Below, piece after piece: positions 29,108-38,135 of a DNA stretch of 64,000 bases. Each line of letters begins with the position of its first letter. Within the stretch, counting starts at the first letter, position 1. Origin of the DNA: Rhizobium sp. BT04 (GTDB lineage: Bacteria; Pseudomonadota; Alphaproteobacteria; Rhizobiales; Rhizobiaceae); the NCBI RefSeq assembly GCF_030053135.1, contig NZ_CP125652.1:3280501-3344500 (forward strand), given 5' to 3'. The translations under genes and the position numbers were made by a program. Under the pieces are notes generated by a model. It saw nothing but the letters and a program-made list of their open reading frames with translations. It did not search any database and had not been told where the DNA came from.

Positions 29108-30016
29108 ATGAACAGAACTCAGCTTTCGCAACTTGCCGTTCTCGCCGCCGTCTCGGAGCATCGCAGCTTCCGCGCCGCCGCCAAGGAACTCCTCGTCGCG
29201 CCCTCGGCCATCAGCCATGCGATATCGAGCCTGGAGGAAAGCCTGGGTGTCAGGCTTCTGGCGCGGACCACCCGCAGTGTCGCGCCGACGGAAGAGGGCC
29301 GACTGCTTCTCGAAAGACTGCGTCCGGCGCTGGAGGAGATCGATATTGCCCTGGAGGCGGTCCGCGATACCCGCAGTAAGCCCGCCGGCAATCTGCGCGT
29401 CACTGCGCCGCGCTTTGCCTCCGACCTGCTGCTTGCCCCGCGCCTCGGCGACTTTCTCAACCTTTATCCCGATATCACTTTGGAGATCGCCAATGAGGAC
29501 GGCTTCACCGATATCGTCAGGGAAGGTTTTGACGCCGGCATAAGGCTGGAGGAGAGTCTGGAGGCCGATATGATCGCGGTCAGGTTCTCGCCTAATCTGA
29601 CGACGGTGATCGCCGCGTCGCCCGAATATTTCGAGTGCTATCCGAAACCGGAACACCCCCGCGATCTCGTCCATCACCGTTGCATCAAGCGGCGCTTCAC
29701 CAATGGCTCGATCTATCGCTGGGAATTCGAAAAGGACGGGCAGGAACTCGTTGTAGCGGTCGACGGGCCGCTGATCGTCAGCGAAGACAGGCTGGCTCTG
29801 TTGGCGGCGCTGAACGGCGCCGGGCTTGCCTATCTCTTCGATATGCGGGTCTATGCCGAACTGGCGGCCGGCAGGCTGGTGCGGGTGCTGGAAGATTGGT
29901 GCGCGCCCTATTCCGGGCCGTTTCTCTATTATCCCACCCGGCGGCAGATGCGGCCGGCGCTGCGCGCCTTCATTGATTTCTTCCGATATGTCGAGACGGA
30001 TACGGGCGGCCGCTAG
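29108..30016 (+). CDS. LysR family transcriptional regulator
   Basis: The 302-residue protein has the N-terminal LysR helix-turn-helix (FRAAAKELLVAPSAISHAIS) and a substrate-binding domain (LRVTAPRFASDLLLAPRLGD, DAGIRLEESLEADMIA). This is the subgroup often found divergent from oxidoreductases, here the aldo/keto reductase 121 nt away. The effector is not known. Confidence 0.92.
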   Translation: MNRTQLSQLAVLAAVSEHRSFRAAAKELLVAPSAISHAISSLEESLGVRLLARTTRSVAPTEEGRLLLERLRPALEEIDIALEAVRDTRSKPAGNLRVTAPRFASDLLLAPRLGDFLNLYPDITLEIANEDGFTDIVREGFDAGIRLEESLEADMIAVRFSPNLTTVIAASPEYFECYPKPEHPRDLVHHRCIKRRFTNGSIYRWEFEKDGQELVVAVDGPLIVSEDRLALLAALNGAGLAYLFDMRVYAELAAGRLVRVLEDWCAPYSGPFLYYPTRRQMRPALRAFIDFFRYVETDTGGR

Positions 30017-30045
30017 GACTGAAACCGCCGCCCGTTCTCAATCCG

Positions 30046-30543
30046 TCAGGCGGCCTTAGCCTTTTGGTTTGCTGCTGTGGTGGCGAGCTGCGAAAGCGTC
30101 TTGTCGGTCGCCGTTTCTTCCTGCAGCGTCTGGTCGAGCAGGCGGACGGCATCCTTGAGGCCGAGTGTCGCGGCCCAGGTCTTCAGCGTGCCGTAACGGG
30201 CGATTTCGTAGTGCTCGACCGCCTGGGCAGCCGAGATCAGACCGGCATCGAGGGCTGACGTGCCCTTGAATTCTTCCATGATTTCCTCGCCCTCGGCCAG
30301 AATGCCCTGGATCGCCTCGCAGGTCTTGCCCTGAGCGCGTTTGCCGATCAGTTCGAAAACCTGCTGCAGGCGCTCGACCTGAGCTTCGGTTTCCTCGCGG
30401 TGCTTTTCGAAGCCCGCCTTCAGTTCGGAGGACTGGGCGGCGCGCGCCATCTTCGGCAGGGCGCGCAAAATCTGCCGTTCGGCAAAGTAGATGTCCTTGA
30501 GTGTGTCGTGGAATAGATCTTCCAACGTCTTTTCCTTGGCCAT
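30046..30543 (-). CDS. YciE/YciF-like ferritin-fold protein (DUF892)
   Basis: The 165-residue helical protein begins KTLEDLFHDTLKDIYFAERQ and has FEKHREETEAQVERLQQVF and AVEHYEIARYGTL, carrying the Glu/His ligands of the DUF892 ferritin-like fold. Family members are induced by osmotic and other stresses. A Lys/Ala-rich tail ends the protein. Confidence 0.88.
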   Translation of the reverse strand: MAKEKTLEDLFHDTLKDIYFAERQILRALPKMARAAQSSELKAGFEKHREETEAQVERLQQVFELIGKRAQGKTCEAIQGILAEGEEIMEEFKGTSALDAGLISAAQAVEHYEIARYGTLKTWAATLGLKDAVRLLDQTLQEETATDKTLSQLATTAANQKAKAA

Positions 30544-30693
30544 TTTCTCGATCCTTGTTCTGGGAAAGGCCGCGAATGCGGCGACACACTAAGAAGCGAG
30601 GATCGCGCTAATTGTTCCCGATCGATTTCGGGTGGACGGGAAATCTGCGCCGGGTGATGATTCCGGCCGTCGATACAGGAGGAAGATAAACTC

Positions 30694-31311
30694 ATGCGAA
30701 AGCCGAATTCGATGAAGGGGCTGGAGGATCTTGGCCGCGTAAGGTTGTCGCAGAATTTCTTCCTCCGTGATTTCCTGCATTCCGAGATCGCCGATTTCTA
30801 CCGCATCCCCAATATCCCCGAAGATCCCGATCTGGCGGTCGAGGCGGGCAGGAGACTCTGCAAGGAGTTGCTGGAGCCGCTGCAGGCGACGTTCGGGCGC
30901 CTGCATATCCGTTCCGGCTATCGTTCGCCTGGGGTGAACAGGTTCGGCAACGAGAACAATCTGAACTGCTCGACCAATGCCGCCACATCAGCGCATCACA
31001 TCTGGGATATGAGGGATTTTGACGGCTGCATGGGCGCCGCGGTCTGCATTGCCGTGCCATGGATGCTCGACCATTTCAGCGATGAAAGCGACTGGCAGCG
31101 GCTCGCCTGGTGGATTCACGACCACCTGCCTTACGCCTCGCTCTGCTTCTTCCCGAAGCTCTGGGCCTTCAATATCCAGTGGCACGAACGGCCGAAGCGG
31201 GTGATCCAGAGTTATGTCAGGCCACGCGGCATCCTGACCAAACCGGGCATGGCGAACTGGGAGGGCAATCACGCCGCGTTCTATGAAGGCTTTCCCCCGC
31301 TCAGAAACTGA
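30694..31311 (+). CDS. M15-like (D-Ala-D-Ala carboxypeptidase fold) protein
   Basis: The 205-residue protein begins with an M15A-like start (LSQNFFLRDFLHSE) and has IRSGYRSPGVN, SAHHIWDMRD and NIQWHERP. These align with the zinc ligands His, Asp and His of the SxHxxGxAxD...H pattern, but the usual Gly and Ala are replaced by Trp and Met. No signal peptide is seen, and it is large for a phage endolysin domain. Peptidase activity is possible, not shown. Confidence 0.65.
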   Translation: MRKPNSMKGLEDLGRVRLSQNFFLRDFLHSEIADFYRIPNIPEDPDLAVEAGRRLCKELLEPLQATFGRLHIRSGYRSPGVNRFGNENNLNCSTNAATSAHHIWDMRDFDGCMGAAVCIAVPWMLDHFSDESDWQRLAWWIHDHLPYASLCFFPKLWAFNIQWHERPKRVIQSYVRPRGILTKPGMANWEGNHAAFYEGFPPLRN

Positions 31312-31332
31312 TGCCCCGCTCAGAAACTGATG
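31295..31332. repeat. Perfect 19-bp tandem duplication at convergent gene ends
   Basis: CCCCGCTCAGAAACTGATG occurs twice head to tail. The first copy holds the stop of the M15-like gene and the second, read on the other strand, holds the stop of the GNAT gene. Confidence 0.95.
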
Positions 31333-31763
31333 CGGTAGCGGATGTGGCCGTCGCTTTCGACATAGCTGTCGTAGAGCGCCCGGGCGGTCTTGTTCTCTTC
31401 GCTCGTATGCCAATAGAGCCGCGACCAGCCTTTGGCTTTGCAGATGGCGATGAGATCATCGATCAGCGCCCGCCCGACGCCCATGCCGCGCGCATCGGCA
31501 TCGACGAACAGGTCTTCGAGATAGCAGTCCCTGCTGCGGATCCACGTGCCCTCATGGGTGAGATAGAGCGCAAAACCCATCATCCTGCCATCGACTTCGG
31601 CGATGCGCATTGAAATTGCCGAGGCCGGATCGAAGACCCGGCGCCATGTGGAATCGGTGATATCGGCATCGACCGTGACCTCGTAAAAAGCGAGATAGGC
31701 CGCCCAGAGTTGGCGCCAGCGCGCTTCGTCCTCGGGGCGGGCATCGCGGATCGTCACTGTCAT
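31320..31763 (-). CDS. GNAT family N-acetyltransferase
   Basis: The 147-residue protein has the acetyl-CoA loop DADARGMGVGRALIDD and the preceding LEDLFVDA strand, then LYWHTSEENKTARALYDS. It fits the diamine-acetyltransferase-like/Eis-unrelated branch of GNATs. It is followed on the same strand by no gene and preceded, 11 nt away, by an aldo/keto reductase, so the two are probably one operon. Confidence 0.88.
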   Translation of the reverse strand: MTVTIRDARPEDEARWRQLWAAYLAFYEVTVDADITDSTWRRVFDPASAISMRIAEVDGRMMGFALYLTHEGTWIRSRDCYLEDLFVDADARGMGVGRALIDDLIAICKAKGWSRLYWHTSEENKTARALYDSYVESDGHIRYRISF

Positions 31764-31774
31764 GGGTGTTCCTT

Positions 31775-32722
31775 TCAGGCGCCGGCTTCGTCGAGCAGCG
31801 CCATCGCCTCATCGGAAAGCGCCAGTGTCGCCGATTTCACCAGGCTTTCAAGCTGCGAAAGGCTGGTGGCGCTGGCGATCGGCGCCGTCACGCCCTTCTT
31901 GCGCAAGAGCCAGGCGAGCGAGATTTCCGCAGGGCTGGCGCCGGTTTCGGCCGAGACCTTGTCGAGCACGGCAAGGATACGCAGGCCCTTGTCGTCGAGA
32001 TATTGCGAGACGCGGCCTTCGCGGGCGCGGCCTTCAGTATCGGCCTTGCTGCGGTATTTGCCGGTGAGGAAGCCGGCGGCGAGGCTGAAATAGGTGATGA
32101 CGCCGATATCCTGGGTAAGGCAGAGCTCGGCGAGAGGCCCTTCGAAGCTTGCGCGCTCATAGAGATTATATTCCGGCTGCAGCACATCGTAACGCGGCAG
32201 CCCGGCTCTTTCGGCGGCGTCGAATGAGGCCTGGAGGAGGTCAGCATCATAGTTCGAGCAGCCGATGGCGCGGATCTTGCCCTGCTGCTTCAGCTTGGCA
32301 TAGGCACCAAGCGTTTCCTCGTGCGGCGTATCGGCATCCGGCCAGTGCGAGAGATAGAGGTCGATATAATCCGTCTGCAGCCGACGCAGCGAATCCTCGA
32401 CCGCCTTCAGGATATAGCTCGCCTTCAGCGTCTTTCCCTGTCCCATGTCCGAGCCGACCTTGGTGACGATGACGGCCTTGTCGCGGGAAATCTTGGCCTG
32501 TTTCAGCCAGCGCCCGATGATCTCCTCGGAATCGCCGCCCTTGTTGCCGGGAACCCATGCCGAATAGACATCCGCCGTATCGATCGTGTTCAGGCCGGCA
32601 TCGAAGAAGGCGTCGAGAATGGCGAAGGATGTTTTCTCGTCGGCCGTCCAGCCGAAGACATTGCCGCCGATGACGATCGGCGCGACCGAAAGACCTGTTT
32701 TTCCAAGCCGGCGCATTTCCAT
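31775..32722 (-). CDS. Aldo/keto reductase
   Basis: The 315-residue protein begins MEMRRLGKTGLSVAPI and has the catalytic stretch LNTIDTADVYSAW and VIVTKVGSDMGQGK, with IDLYLSHWPDADTPHEETL. It is a second, distinct AKR, similar to voltage-channel-beta-like AKRs. The start follows an upstream region without coding resemblance. The GNAT gene follows after 11 nt. Confidence 0.9.
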   Translation of the reverse strand: MEMRRLGKTGLSVAPIVIGGNVFGWTADEKTSFAILDAFFDAGLNTIDTADVYSAWVPGNKGGDSEEIIGRWLKQAKISRDKAVIVTKVGSDMGQGKTLKASYILKAVEDSLRRLQTDYIDLYLSHWPDADTPHEETLGAYAKLKQQGKIRAIGCSNYDADLLQASFDAAERAGLPRYDVLQPEYNLYERASFEGPLAELCLTQDIGVITYFSLAAGFLTGKYRSKADTEGRAREGRVSQYLDDKGLRILAVLDKVSAETGASPAEISLAWLLRKKGVTAPIASATSLSQLESLVKSATLALSDEAMALLDEAGA

Positions 32723-32903
32723 GACGCTCTCCAAAATCGTAAATTGATTGAAATCGCGGATACGGCAGAACGCCGCCCTCACGCAAACTTAGCGCGATCG
32801 ACGCGTGAGGGAAACCAAACTTCCGTGATTTCGGGTCGCGCCATTGCGCCGCAGCGGCGGCCTGAATATGGTTCGCGGACATCAGTTTGGGGAGGCTTGG
32901 ATC

Positions 32904-33890
32904 ATGCTGCGTTTCGGTATCATTTCAACGGCGAAGATCGGCCGCGACAATGTCGTTCCCGCGATCCAGGATGCGGAAAATTGCGTTGTCACGGCGATTG
33001 CCAGCCGTGATCTCACCCGCGCAAGGGAGATGGCCGACCGTTTCTCGGTGCCGCATGCCTTCGGTTCCTACGAGGAGATGCTGGCCTCCGACGTCATCGA
33101 CGCCGTCTATATCCCGCTGCCGACCGCCCAGCATATCGAATGGTCGATCAAGGCAGCCGATGCCGGCAAGCACGTGCTCTGCGAAAAACCGCTCGCCTTG
33201 AAATCAGGCGATATCGACGAGGTGATCGCCGCCCGCGACCGTAACCGCGTGGTGGTCACCGAAGCCTATATGATCACCTATTCCCCGGTTTGGCAGAAGG
33301 TGCGCGCACTGATCGACGAGGGGGCGATCGGTTCGCTCCGGCATGTGCAGGGCGCCTTCACCTATTTCAACCGCGACGCCACCAACATGCGCAACATTCC
33401 CGAGCTCGGCGGCGGCGGCCTTCCCGATATCGGGGTTTACCCCGTCATGAGCACCCGTTTTTCCACCGGCAAGGAGCCGCTCTGGATCCAGGCGACCACC
33501 GAGCGCGATCCGGATTTCGGCACGGATATCTATTCGAGCGTCAAGGCCGATTTCGGCGATTTCGAGCTGAGCTTCTATATCTCGACGCAGATGGCCAATC
33601 GCCAGGTCATGGTGTTCCACGGCAGCGACGGCTATATCGAGGTCAAGTCGCCGTTCAACGCCAATCGCTGGGGGCCGGAGGAGATCGAGCTTGCCGATCG
33701 CAGCCACAATGAATCGCGCATCTTCCGCTTCCAGGACAGCCGCCAGTACAGGCGTGAGGTCGAGGCCTTCGCCCGGGCGGTGAAGGACGGCAAGGAAGAG
33801 ATCGTCACGCTCGAAAATTCGAAGCTGAACCAGAAGGTGATCGACGCGATCTACCGGGCCAGCGAGAAGGACGGCTGGGAGGCAGTCTAG
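32904..33890 (+). CDS. Gfo/Idh/MocA family oxidoreductase
   Basis: The 328-residue protein has an N-terminal Rossmann fold ([18 protein letters not shown]), then [14 protein letters not shown], the EKP motif with catalytic Lys, and a C-terminal dimer domain starting [13 protein letters not shown]. Such enzymes oxidise or reduce sugars or inositols. GGGGAGG precedes the ATG. No sugar pathway neighbour indicates the substrate. Confidence 0.92.
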   Translation: MLRFGIISTAKIGRDNVVPAIQDAENCVVTAIASRDLTRAREMADRFSVPHAFGSYEEMLASDVIDAVYIPLPTAQHIEWSIKAADAGKHVLCEKPLALKSGDIDEVIAARDRNRVVVTEAYMITYSPVWQKVRALIDEGAIGSLRHVQGAFTYFNRDATNMRNIPELGGGGLPDIGVYPVMSTRFSTGKEPLWIQATTERDPDFGTDIYSSVKADFGDFELSFYISTQMANRQVMVFHGSDGYIEVKSPFNANRWGPEEIELADRSHNESRIFRFQDSRQYRREVEAFARAVKDGKEEIVTLENSKLNQKVIDAIYRASEKDGWEAV

Positions 33891-33943
33891 CGCATAACCC
33901 CGAAAATCGGGATCGATCTTCGGAAAGGATTGTGCGCCAATTT

Positions 33944-33995
33944 AAAGTGTTAGAGCGCCGCGCGTCCTTTTGGACGCGCGGCGCTCTAACACTTT
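33944..33995. repeat. Perfect 24-bp inverted repeat with 4-nt loop
   Basis: AAAGTGTTAGAGCGCCGCGCG continues to a TTTT loop and is then mirrored exactly for 24 nt. It forms a very stable hairpin in the 302-nt gap after the oxidoreductase gene; it is either a terminator-like element or an interspersed repeat of the family noted at 19021 and 62462. The rest of the gap up to the cheW end shows nothing recognisable. Confidence 0.9.
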
Positions 33996-34192
33996 TGATC
34001 AGCCCGAGGCGCCGCTGCTCCGAAGATCTGCGGTACGGAGGAGTTCAACGCGTCCGACAAGAGCTGACCGGCATGGCGGCGATGCGTGCGGCTAGCCGGC
34101 CAGATCCGAGGACGCCGCGTGTTGTGAATTGCGGGCGTTTAAGTCGTGTTCGGAAAATGGTTACCAAGTTATGACGCATAGCAGAGAGGCGA

Positions 34193-34672
34193 CTATGCAA
34201 CCATTTTGGTAGACTCAACTTGGTCGAACATTCTCTCCAGGTTCAAAAAGCAAATCATGCCGTCCGGCTGTGCGATAATGCCATCGGCGTAACGCATGCC
34301 GTTGGAAACGCTGATATCCGGAACCGGTTGAAGGAGGTCGGCGGTGATTGTCAGAATGTCCGAGACCCGGTCCACGACCAGACCAGTTGCCATGCCATGA
34401 ATCTCGGCCACGACGATGGCGCTGCGTTCGTTGGCCTCCGTGCTTTTCATGCCGAGCTTGTAGGCAAGATCGATAATCGGGATTACCGTCCCGCGCAGAT
34501 TCATGACGCCGATAACATCGGAGGGCGCATGAGGGATCGGCGTCGCCAGACCCCATCCGCGAATCTCGCGGATGGTCGTGGTGCGCACGCAGAATTCCTG
34601 ATCGTGCAGCCGAAACGCGATGATCTCAAGCGTTTCGCTGTCGTTCATGGGTGAGTTGACGGTGACATTCAT
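34193..34672 (-). CDS. cheW: CheW-like chemotaxis coupling protein
   Basis: CheW links chemoreceptors to the CheA kinase. The 159-residue protein has EIIAFRLHDQEFCVRTTTIREI, VIGVMNLRGTVIPIIDL and the conserved GLVVDRVSDIL, all CheW features. Its ATG overlaps the stop of the receptor gene (TGATG), so translation is coupled. No cheA, cheR or cheB lies in the window, so it must serve a kinase encoded elsewhere. Confidence 0.93.
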   Translation of the reverse strand: MNVTVNSPMNDSETLEIIAFRLHDQEFCVRTTTIREIRGWGLATPIPHAPSDVIGVMNLRGTVIPIIDLAYKLGMKSTEANERSAIVVAEIHGMATGLVVDRVSDILTITADLLQPVPDISVSNGMRYADGIIAQPDGMICFLNLERMFDQVESTKMVA

Positions 34673-36597
34673 CAGAAATTCTCCCAGCTTTCCTTGACAG
34701 CTGTATTTCCAGCAAATGCTCGGGCCACCTGTCCCACTATCTGCTTTGCGGGTGATGCGACAGGACGGTGATTGCTACCCGCAGCCATTACCGATGCTGT
34801 CTGGCGGAGCGCGCCGCCGAGCTGGAACTGGCCGATGAGTTCGCGCAGGCGTCCTGCCTCGCCGGCGAGGGTTGCGCTCGCCGCCGTGCTCTCTTCCACC
34901 ATTGCCGCGTTCTGCTGCGTCACTTGATCCATCTGATTGACGGCGGTGTTCACCTCCGCAAGACCAATCGATTGTTCGCGTGCCGATGTGGCGATCGCTT
35001 CCATATGCTGATTGACTGTTACGATATAGCCCTCGATCGTCTTGAGCGCTTCGCCGGTTTCGCTCACCAGCTTGACGCCGCTTTGCACCTCGGTGGATGA
35101 ATTTCGGATCAGTTCCTTGATTTCCTTTGCAGCCTGGGCGGAACGTTGCGCGAGTTCACGCACCTCCTGGGCAACGACGGCAAACCCCTTGCCCGCATCG
35201 CCGGCGCGGGCGGCTTCGACACCGGCATTGAGGGCCAGAAGGTTGGTCTGGAAGGCGATCTCGTCAATGACTCCGATAATGTTGGAGATCTGGTTGGAGG
35301 ACTGCTCGATCTTTTGCATGGCATCGACCGCATTGGCGACCACCTTGCCGGAATGAGTTGCGCTGGTGTTTGCCTGCGCGGCGACGGTCCGTGCTTCGTC
35401 AGCACGCTTTGACGAGTTCGAGACGTTGGCTGTGATCTGGTCCAGTGCCGCTGCTGTCTCCTCCAGGGAGGCAGCCTGCTGCTCGGTGCGCTTGGACAGG
35501 TCTGCGGCGGACTGACTAATCTCGCGGGTGCCGTTGTCGATCTGCGTCGTAGCCTGTGCAACAGCCCGGAGGGTTTCGGCAAGCTGCCCGACCGCACCAT
35601 TCAGATCGTGACGCAGGGCTTCGAAGTCCGGTGCGAAGGCCTCGTTGAGTTGGAAACTTAGATCACCAGTTGCAAGTCGGCGCAGTCCAGCCGCCAGACC
35701 AGATGTCGCCTCCTGAAGGCGCTTCTGCGCAGCCGCTTCGGCCTCTGCGGTCAGACGGATGCGGTCGGCTTCCGCGTGAACCCGAGCTGCTTCAGCTTCC
35801 TGCTCCAGCCGCTTGTTGCTGATGGCTGCCTGACGAAAGACTTCGACGGCACCCGCCATTTCGCCGATTTCGTCTGCGCGGCCTGCAAATGGAATGGCCT
35901 TTTCCGAGTCGCCACCCGCAAGATCGATCATGGATGCTGTTATTCTGCCGATTGGTCTTGAAATGCCCATGACGGCAAAGTAAACCGCGCCCAAGACAAT
36001 TCCGAATATAAGCGCGATGGCTACGTACGTAACCTTTACGGTAGAGGAGAAATTGGCCACGCTTTCGACACTTGCCTCGGATGCGGCATCCTTGTTGACG
36101 GCAACAAGCTTGTCAATTAGATCAGCCATGGCATCGGCAATGGGAGCCATTTCGTCATTCATGACAACCTTGGCATCGTCATCCTGAGAAGCTGCAGAAA
36201 ATTTTACGTATTTCTCGCCAGCCTTCCCCAAAAGCAAAAGTTTCGCGCGCAAGCCACTGACGAGGTCTCGATCCTTATCGTCAAGACCGAGGGCCTCGTA
36301 ATTCTTAATTTCGTTCTCGATGCGAGCCGTCTCACGGTCGATTGCCGTCTGCGCCTCATCTTGCGTCTTTTGGTCTGATGCCGCGAGATGAGCGAGGTAG
36401 GCTACACGCAGATCGGAAAGCGCCGTATCAACTTCCTTCGCAGCCATAGCACTTGGCATCAAATTGCCGGAGAGTTCGGTTACATTCCCGTTTGTTGTGA
36501 TCAGCGACTGCAGAGAAAAATATGAGAAAGCGGCGATGGCGACCGCTATTACACTGAGGAGCCCGATCAGGGCCGTTTTTATTTTAGGACGGGACAT
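34672..36597 (-). CDS. Methyl-accepting chemotaxis protein
   Basis: The 641-residue receptor has TM1 (about residues 8-30), a helical four-helix-bundle-like periplasmic domain of about 160 residues, TM2 near residue 200, then HAMP (RITASMIDLAGGDSEKAIPF) and a HAMP-like second segment. The signalling hairpin tip reads EIAFQTNLLALNAGVEAARA. Beyond a flexible tail the protein ends in SWENF, of the xWxxF form that tethers CheR. The ligand is not known. It is encoded directly upstream of its cheW. Confidence 0.94.
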   Translation of the reverse strand: MSRPKIKTALIGLLSVIAVAIAAFSYFSLQSLITTNGNVTELSGNLMPSAMAAKEVDTALSDLRVAYLAHLAASDQKTQDEAQTAIDRETARIENEIKNYEALGLDDKDRDLVSGLRAKLLLLGKAGEKYVKFSAASQDDDAKVVMNDEMAPIADAMADLIDKLVAVNKDAASEASVESVANFSSTVKVTYVAIALIFGIVLGAVYFAVMGISRPIGRITASMIDLAGGDSEKAIPFAGRADEIGEMAGAVEVFRQAAISNKRLEQEAEAARVHAEADRIRLTAEAEAAAQKRLQEATSGLAAGLRRLATGDLSFQLNEAFAPDFEALRHDLNGAVGQLAETLRAVAQATTQIDNGTREISQSAADLSKRTEQQAASLEETAAALDQITANVSNSSKRADEARTVAAQANTSATHSGKVVANAVDAMQKIEQSSNQISNIIGVIDEIAFQTNLLALNAGVEAARAGDAGKGFAVVAQEVRELAQRSAQAAKEIKELIRNSSTEVQSGVKLVSETGEALKTIEGYIVTVNQHMEAIATSAREQSIGLAEVNTAVNQMDQVTQQNAAMVEESTAASATLAGEAGRLRELIGQFQLGGALRQTASVMAAGSNHRPVASPAKQIVGQVARAFAGNTAVKESWENF

Positions 36598-36918
36598 AAC
36601 AGTTACTCCGAGCAGTAGAGCGCCCTTCGGGCGCGGGGGATTTGCCGAAGAGCAAAATCATTCTGCCGAAGGCTTAAAGGGAACGGAATACATTCCGCTC
36701 ATGGGGCCATGCAGAGCAATACATTTCCCTCGCGAGGGGTGATGACTACTCCTGAAGACAGAAAATTGTCGTGACTTATTTATTTTGGATTAATTTGGTT
36801 TGATCGAGGTGAGTGACGAAACGAATGGCTCGGTTTGCGGATACTTGGCACGCGATGTGGATATCTGACTGGCCCCCCGCTATACGATGTCATAGTGCCC
36901 CCGTTTCGGAGTTGATTC
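36598..36918. other. Upstream region of the chemoreceptor and end of the IS relic
   Basis: The receptor promoter must lie here. The part near 36840-36918 looks like the non-coding end of the adjacent IS6-type relic (GGGGGCACTATGACATCG on the minus strand). No intact gene is seen. Confidence 0.4.
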
Positions 36919-37312
36919 TTAGACTCTGTTAACCTTTGGCAGTCCGAAGAGGCGTGCGAGAAGATCGTTCTGATTGTTGACGGTCCAATCACCAAAAAAC
37001 CGAAGCCCTTCTTCAACCAGAGCATGGCTTCGAAGCTCGCGATCGTCCGCCGTGCCGTTTTGCAGGATTAGTAGCCGCCGATTTGGCATGTTCTTCTTCA
37101 CCCGGAAATGGTTGCTCTCGATGCCTTGCTGGAGATGCTTGGTGCCATAATGCACTGGGTCTGGCGGCAGAGGCCGATCGTCAACCGACGTCTTGATCAT
37201 CGATGGGAGGGTATTGGCGGCATCCGTGCCAATCCTGCTGGGCGAGAGCCGTGGGCTCGTCTTTCACCATCTTACGAAAGAACCGCTTGGCTGCGTCGAG
37301 ATCGCGTTTCGC
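36919..37312 (-). pseudogene. IS6-type transposase relic (C-terminal part, frameshifted)
   Basis: Reading across frames on the minus strand gives [14 protein letters not shown], then [35 protein letters not shown] and GDWTVNNQNDLLARLFGLPK. These are the C-terminal half of IS6/IS26-family DDE transposases, including the catalytic-Glu region. At least two frameshifts and loss of the N-terminal part make it non-functional. Its left part directly abuts a pxpA relic. Confidence 0.8.
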
Positions 37313-37313
37313 G

Positions 37314-37635
37314 GTGATCAGTTCGGCCAATATCGCCGCTGGTTTTCACGCCGGCGATCCCAACCCATGGACCAGACGGTTCGGCTGGCCACGGAGCATG
37401 GCGTCGGCATCGGCGCGCATCCGGGCTATAACGACCTTCAGGGTTTCGGCCGCCGCAAGATCGCTGGAACGGCCAAGGAACTGGTCAACGACATGTCTAC
37501 CAGGTGGGCGCGCCGCGAGAATTCGCCCGCCGCCACGGCGCCCGGCTTCCGCATGTGAAGCCGCATGGCGCGCTTTACATGGAAATGGCCGTCAACGCCG
37601 AGCTCTCGCGGATCTTCGCGCAGTACATGCTGTGG
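37314..37635 (+). pseudogene. pxpA: pxpA (LamB/YcsF, 5-oxoprolinase subunit A) relic
   Basis: Read across two frameshifts, the sequence gives [16 protein letters not shown], then [51 protein letters not shown] and [19 protein letters not shown]. This is the middle of PxpA, which helps cleave 5-oxoproline. The N-terminus was removed at the junction with the IS relic and the C-terminus at another mobile-element-like end. It cannot be functional. Confidence 0.82.
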
Positions 37636-37680
37636 ATTTGCACTGAGAAGTGACCCGGCATTTGCGCCGAGAATTGACCC
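37636..37680. repeat. Direct repeats resembling an IS21-type terminus
   Basis: ATTTGCACTGAGAAGTGACCC and ATTTGCGCCGAGAATTGACCC (each 21 nt, 3 mismatches, period 24 nt) lie between the pxpA relic and the gtrA stop. Multiple terminal direct repeats ending in TGACCC are seen in IS21-like elements; no transposase of that type is present. Assignment is tentative. Confidence 0.5.
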
Positions 37681-37685
37681 GTCTC

Positions 37686-38135
37686 TTAGGTCTGTTTCGG
37701 GTCGGTGGTTGCCGTCAAGTTTTTGAAGGCCTCGGGAAGCTCGGTGAATGGAGCACCGTTGCGCGCGCGGAAGACGAAGCGCGAATAGCCGAAGAAGCTG
37801 AAGACCATCGAGGCGACGCTGGCGATCACCATGGCCGCAAGCGGCTGAAGGGACGGCAGCGATAGCAGCAGCGCGGAATAGAGCCCGTAATTGACCAGCG
37901 CCGCCGTCACCCCGACCGAGCCGTAGCGGAAGCCTTCGGCGGCCAGCGAACGGCCGGAGCGATCGAAGGTGAAGCTCCGGTTGAAAGCCCAGGTCGCCGC
38001 CATCGCGAAGGCGATAGCGATGAGCCGCGCCAGAAATGGCCCGAGCGGTGTCAGGTCGAGCAGCGCCGACAGGATGCCGGCATCGACGAGGAAGCCGATG
38101 CCGCCGGCGATCGCGAAGCGGATGAGCTTTCTCAT
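37686..38135 (-). CDS. GtrA family membrane protein
   Basis: The 149-residue protein has four predicted transmembrane helices (FAIAGGIGFLVDAGILSALL first) and GtrA signatures such as FNRSFTFDRSG. GtrA proteins are thought to flip polyprenyl-phosphate-linked sugars made by the partner GT2. It overlaps that GT2 gene by ATGA. Its 3' end sits next to mobile-element debris but looks intact. Confidence 0.87.
   Translation of the reverse strand: MRKLIRFAIAGGIGFLVDAGILSALLDLTPLGPFLARLIAIAFAMAATWAFNRSFTFDRSGRSLAAEGFRYGSVGVTAALVNYGLYSALLLSLPSLQPLAAMVIASVASMVFSFFGYSRFVFRARNGAPFTELPEAFKNLTATTDPKQT

Noticed and set aside
36598..37685. Complete insertion sequence
   Set aside because: Only fragments are present: the transposase is frameshifted and truncated and no matching pair of termini was found.
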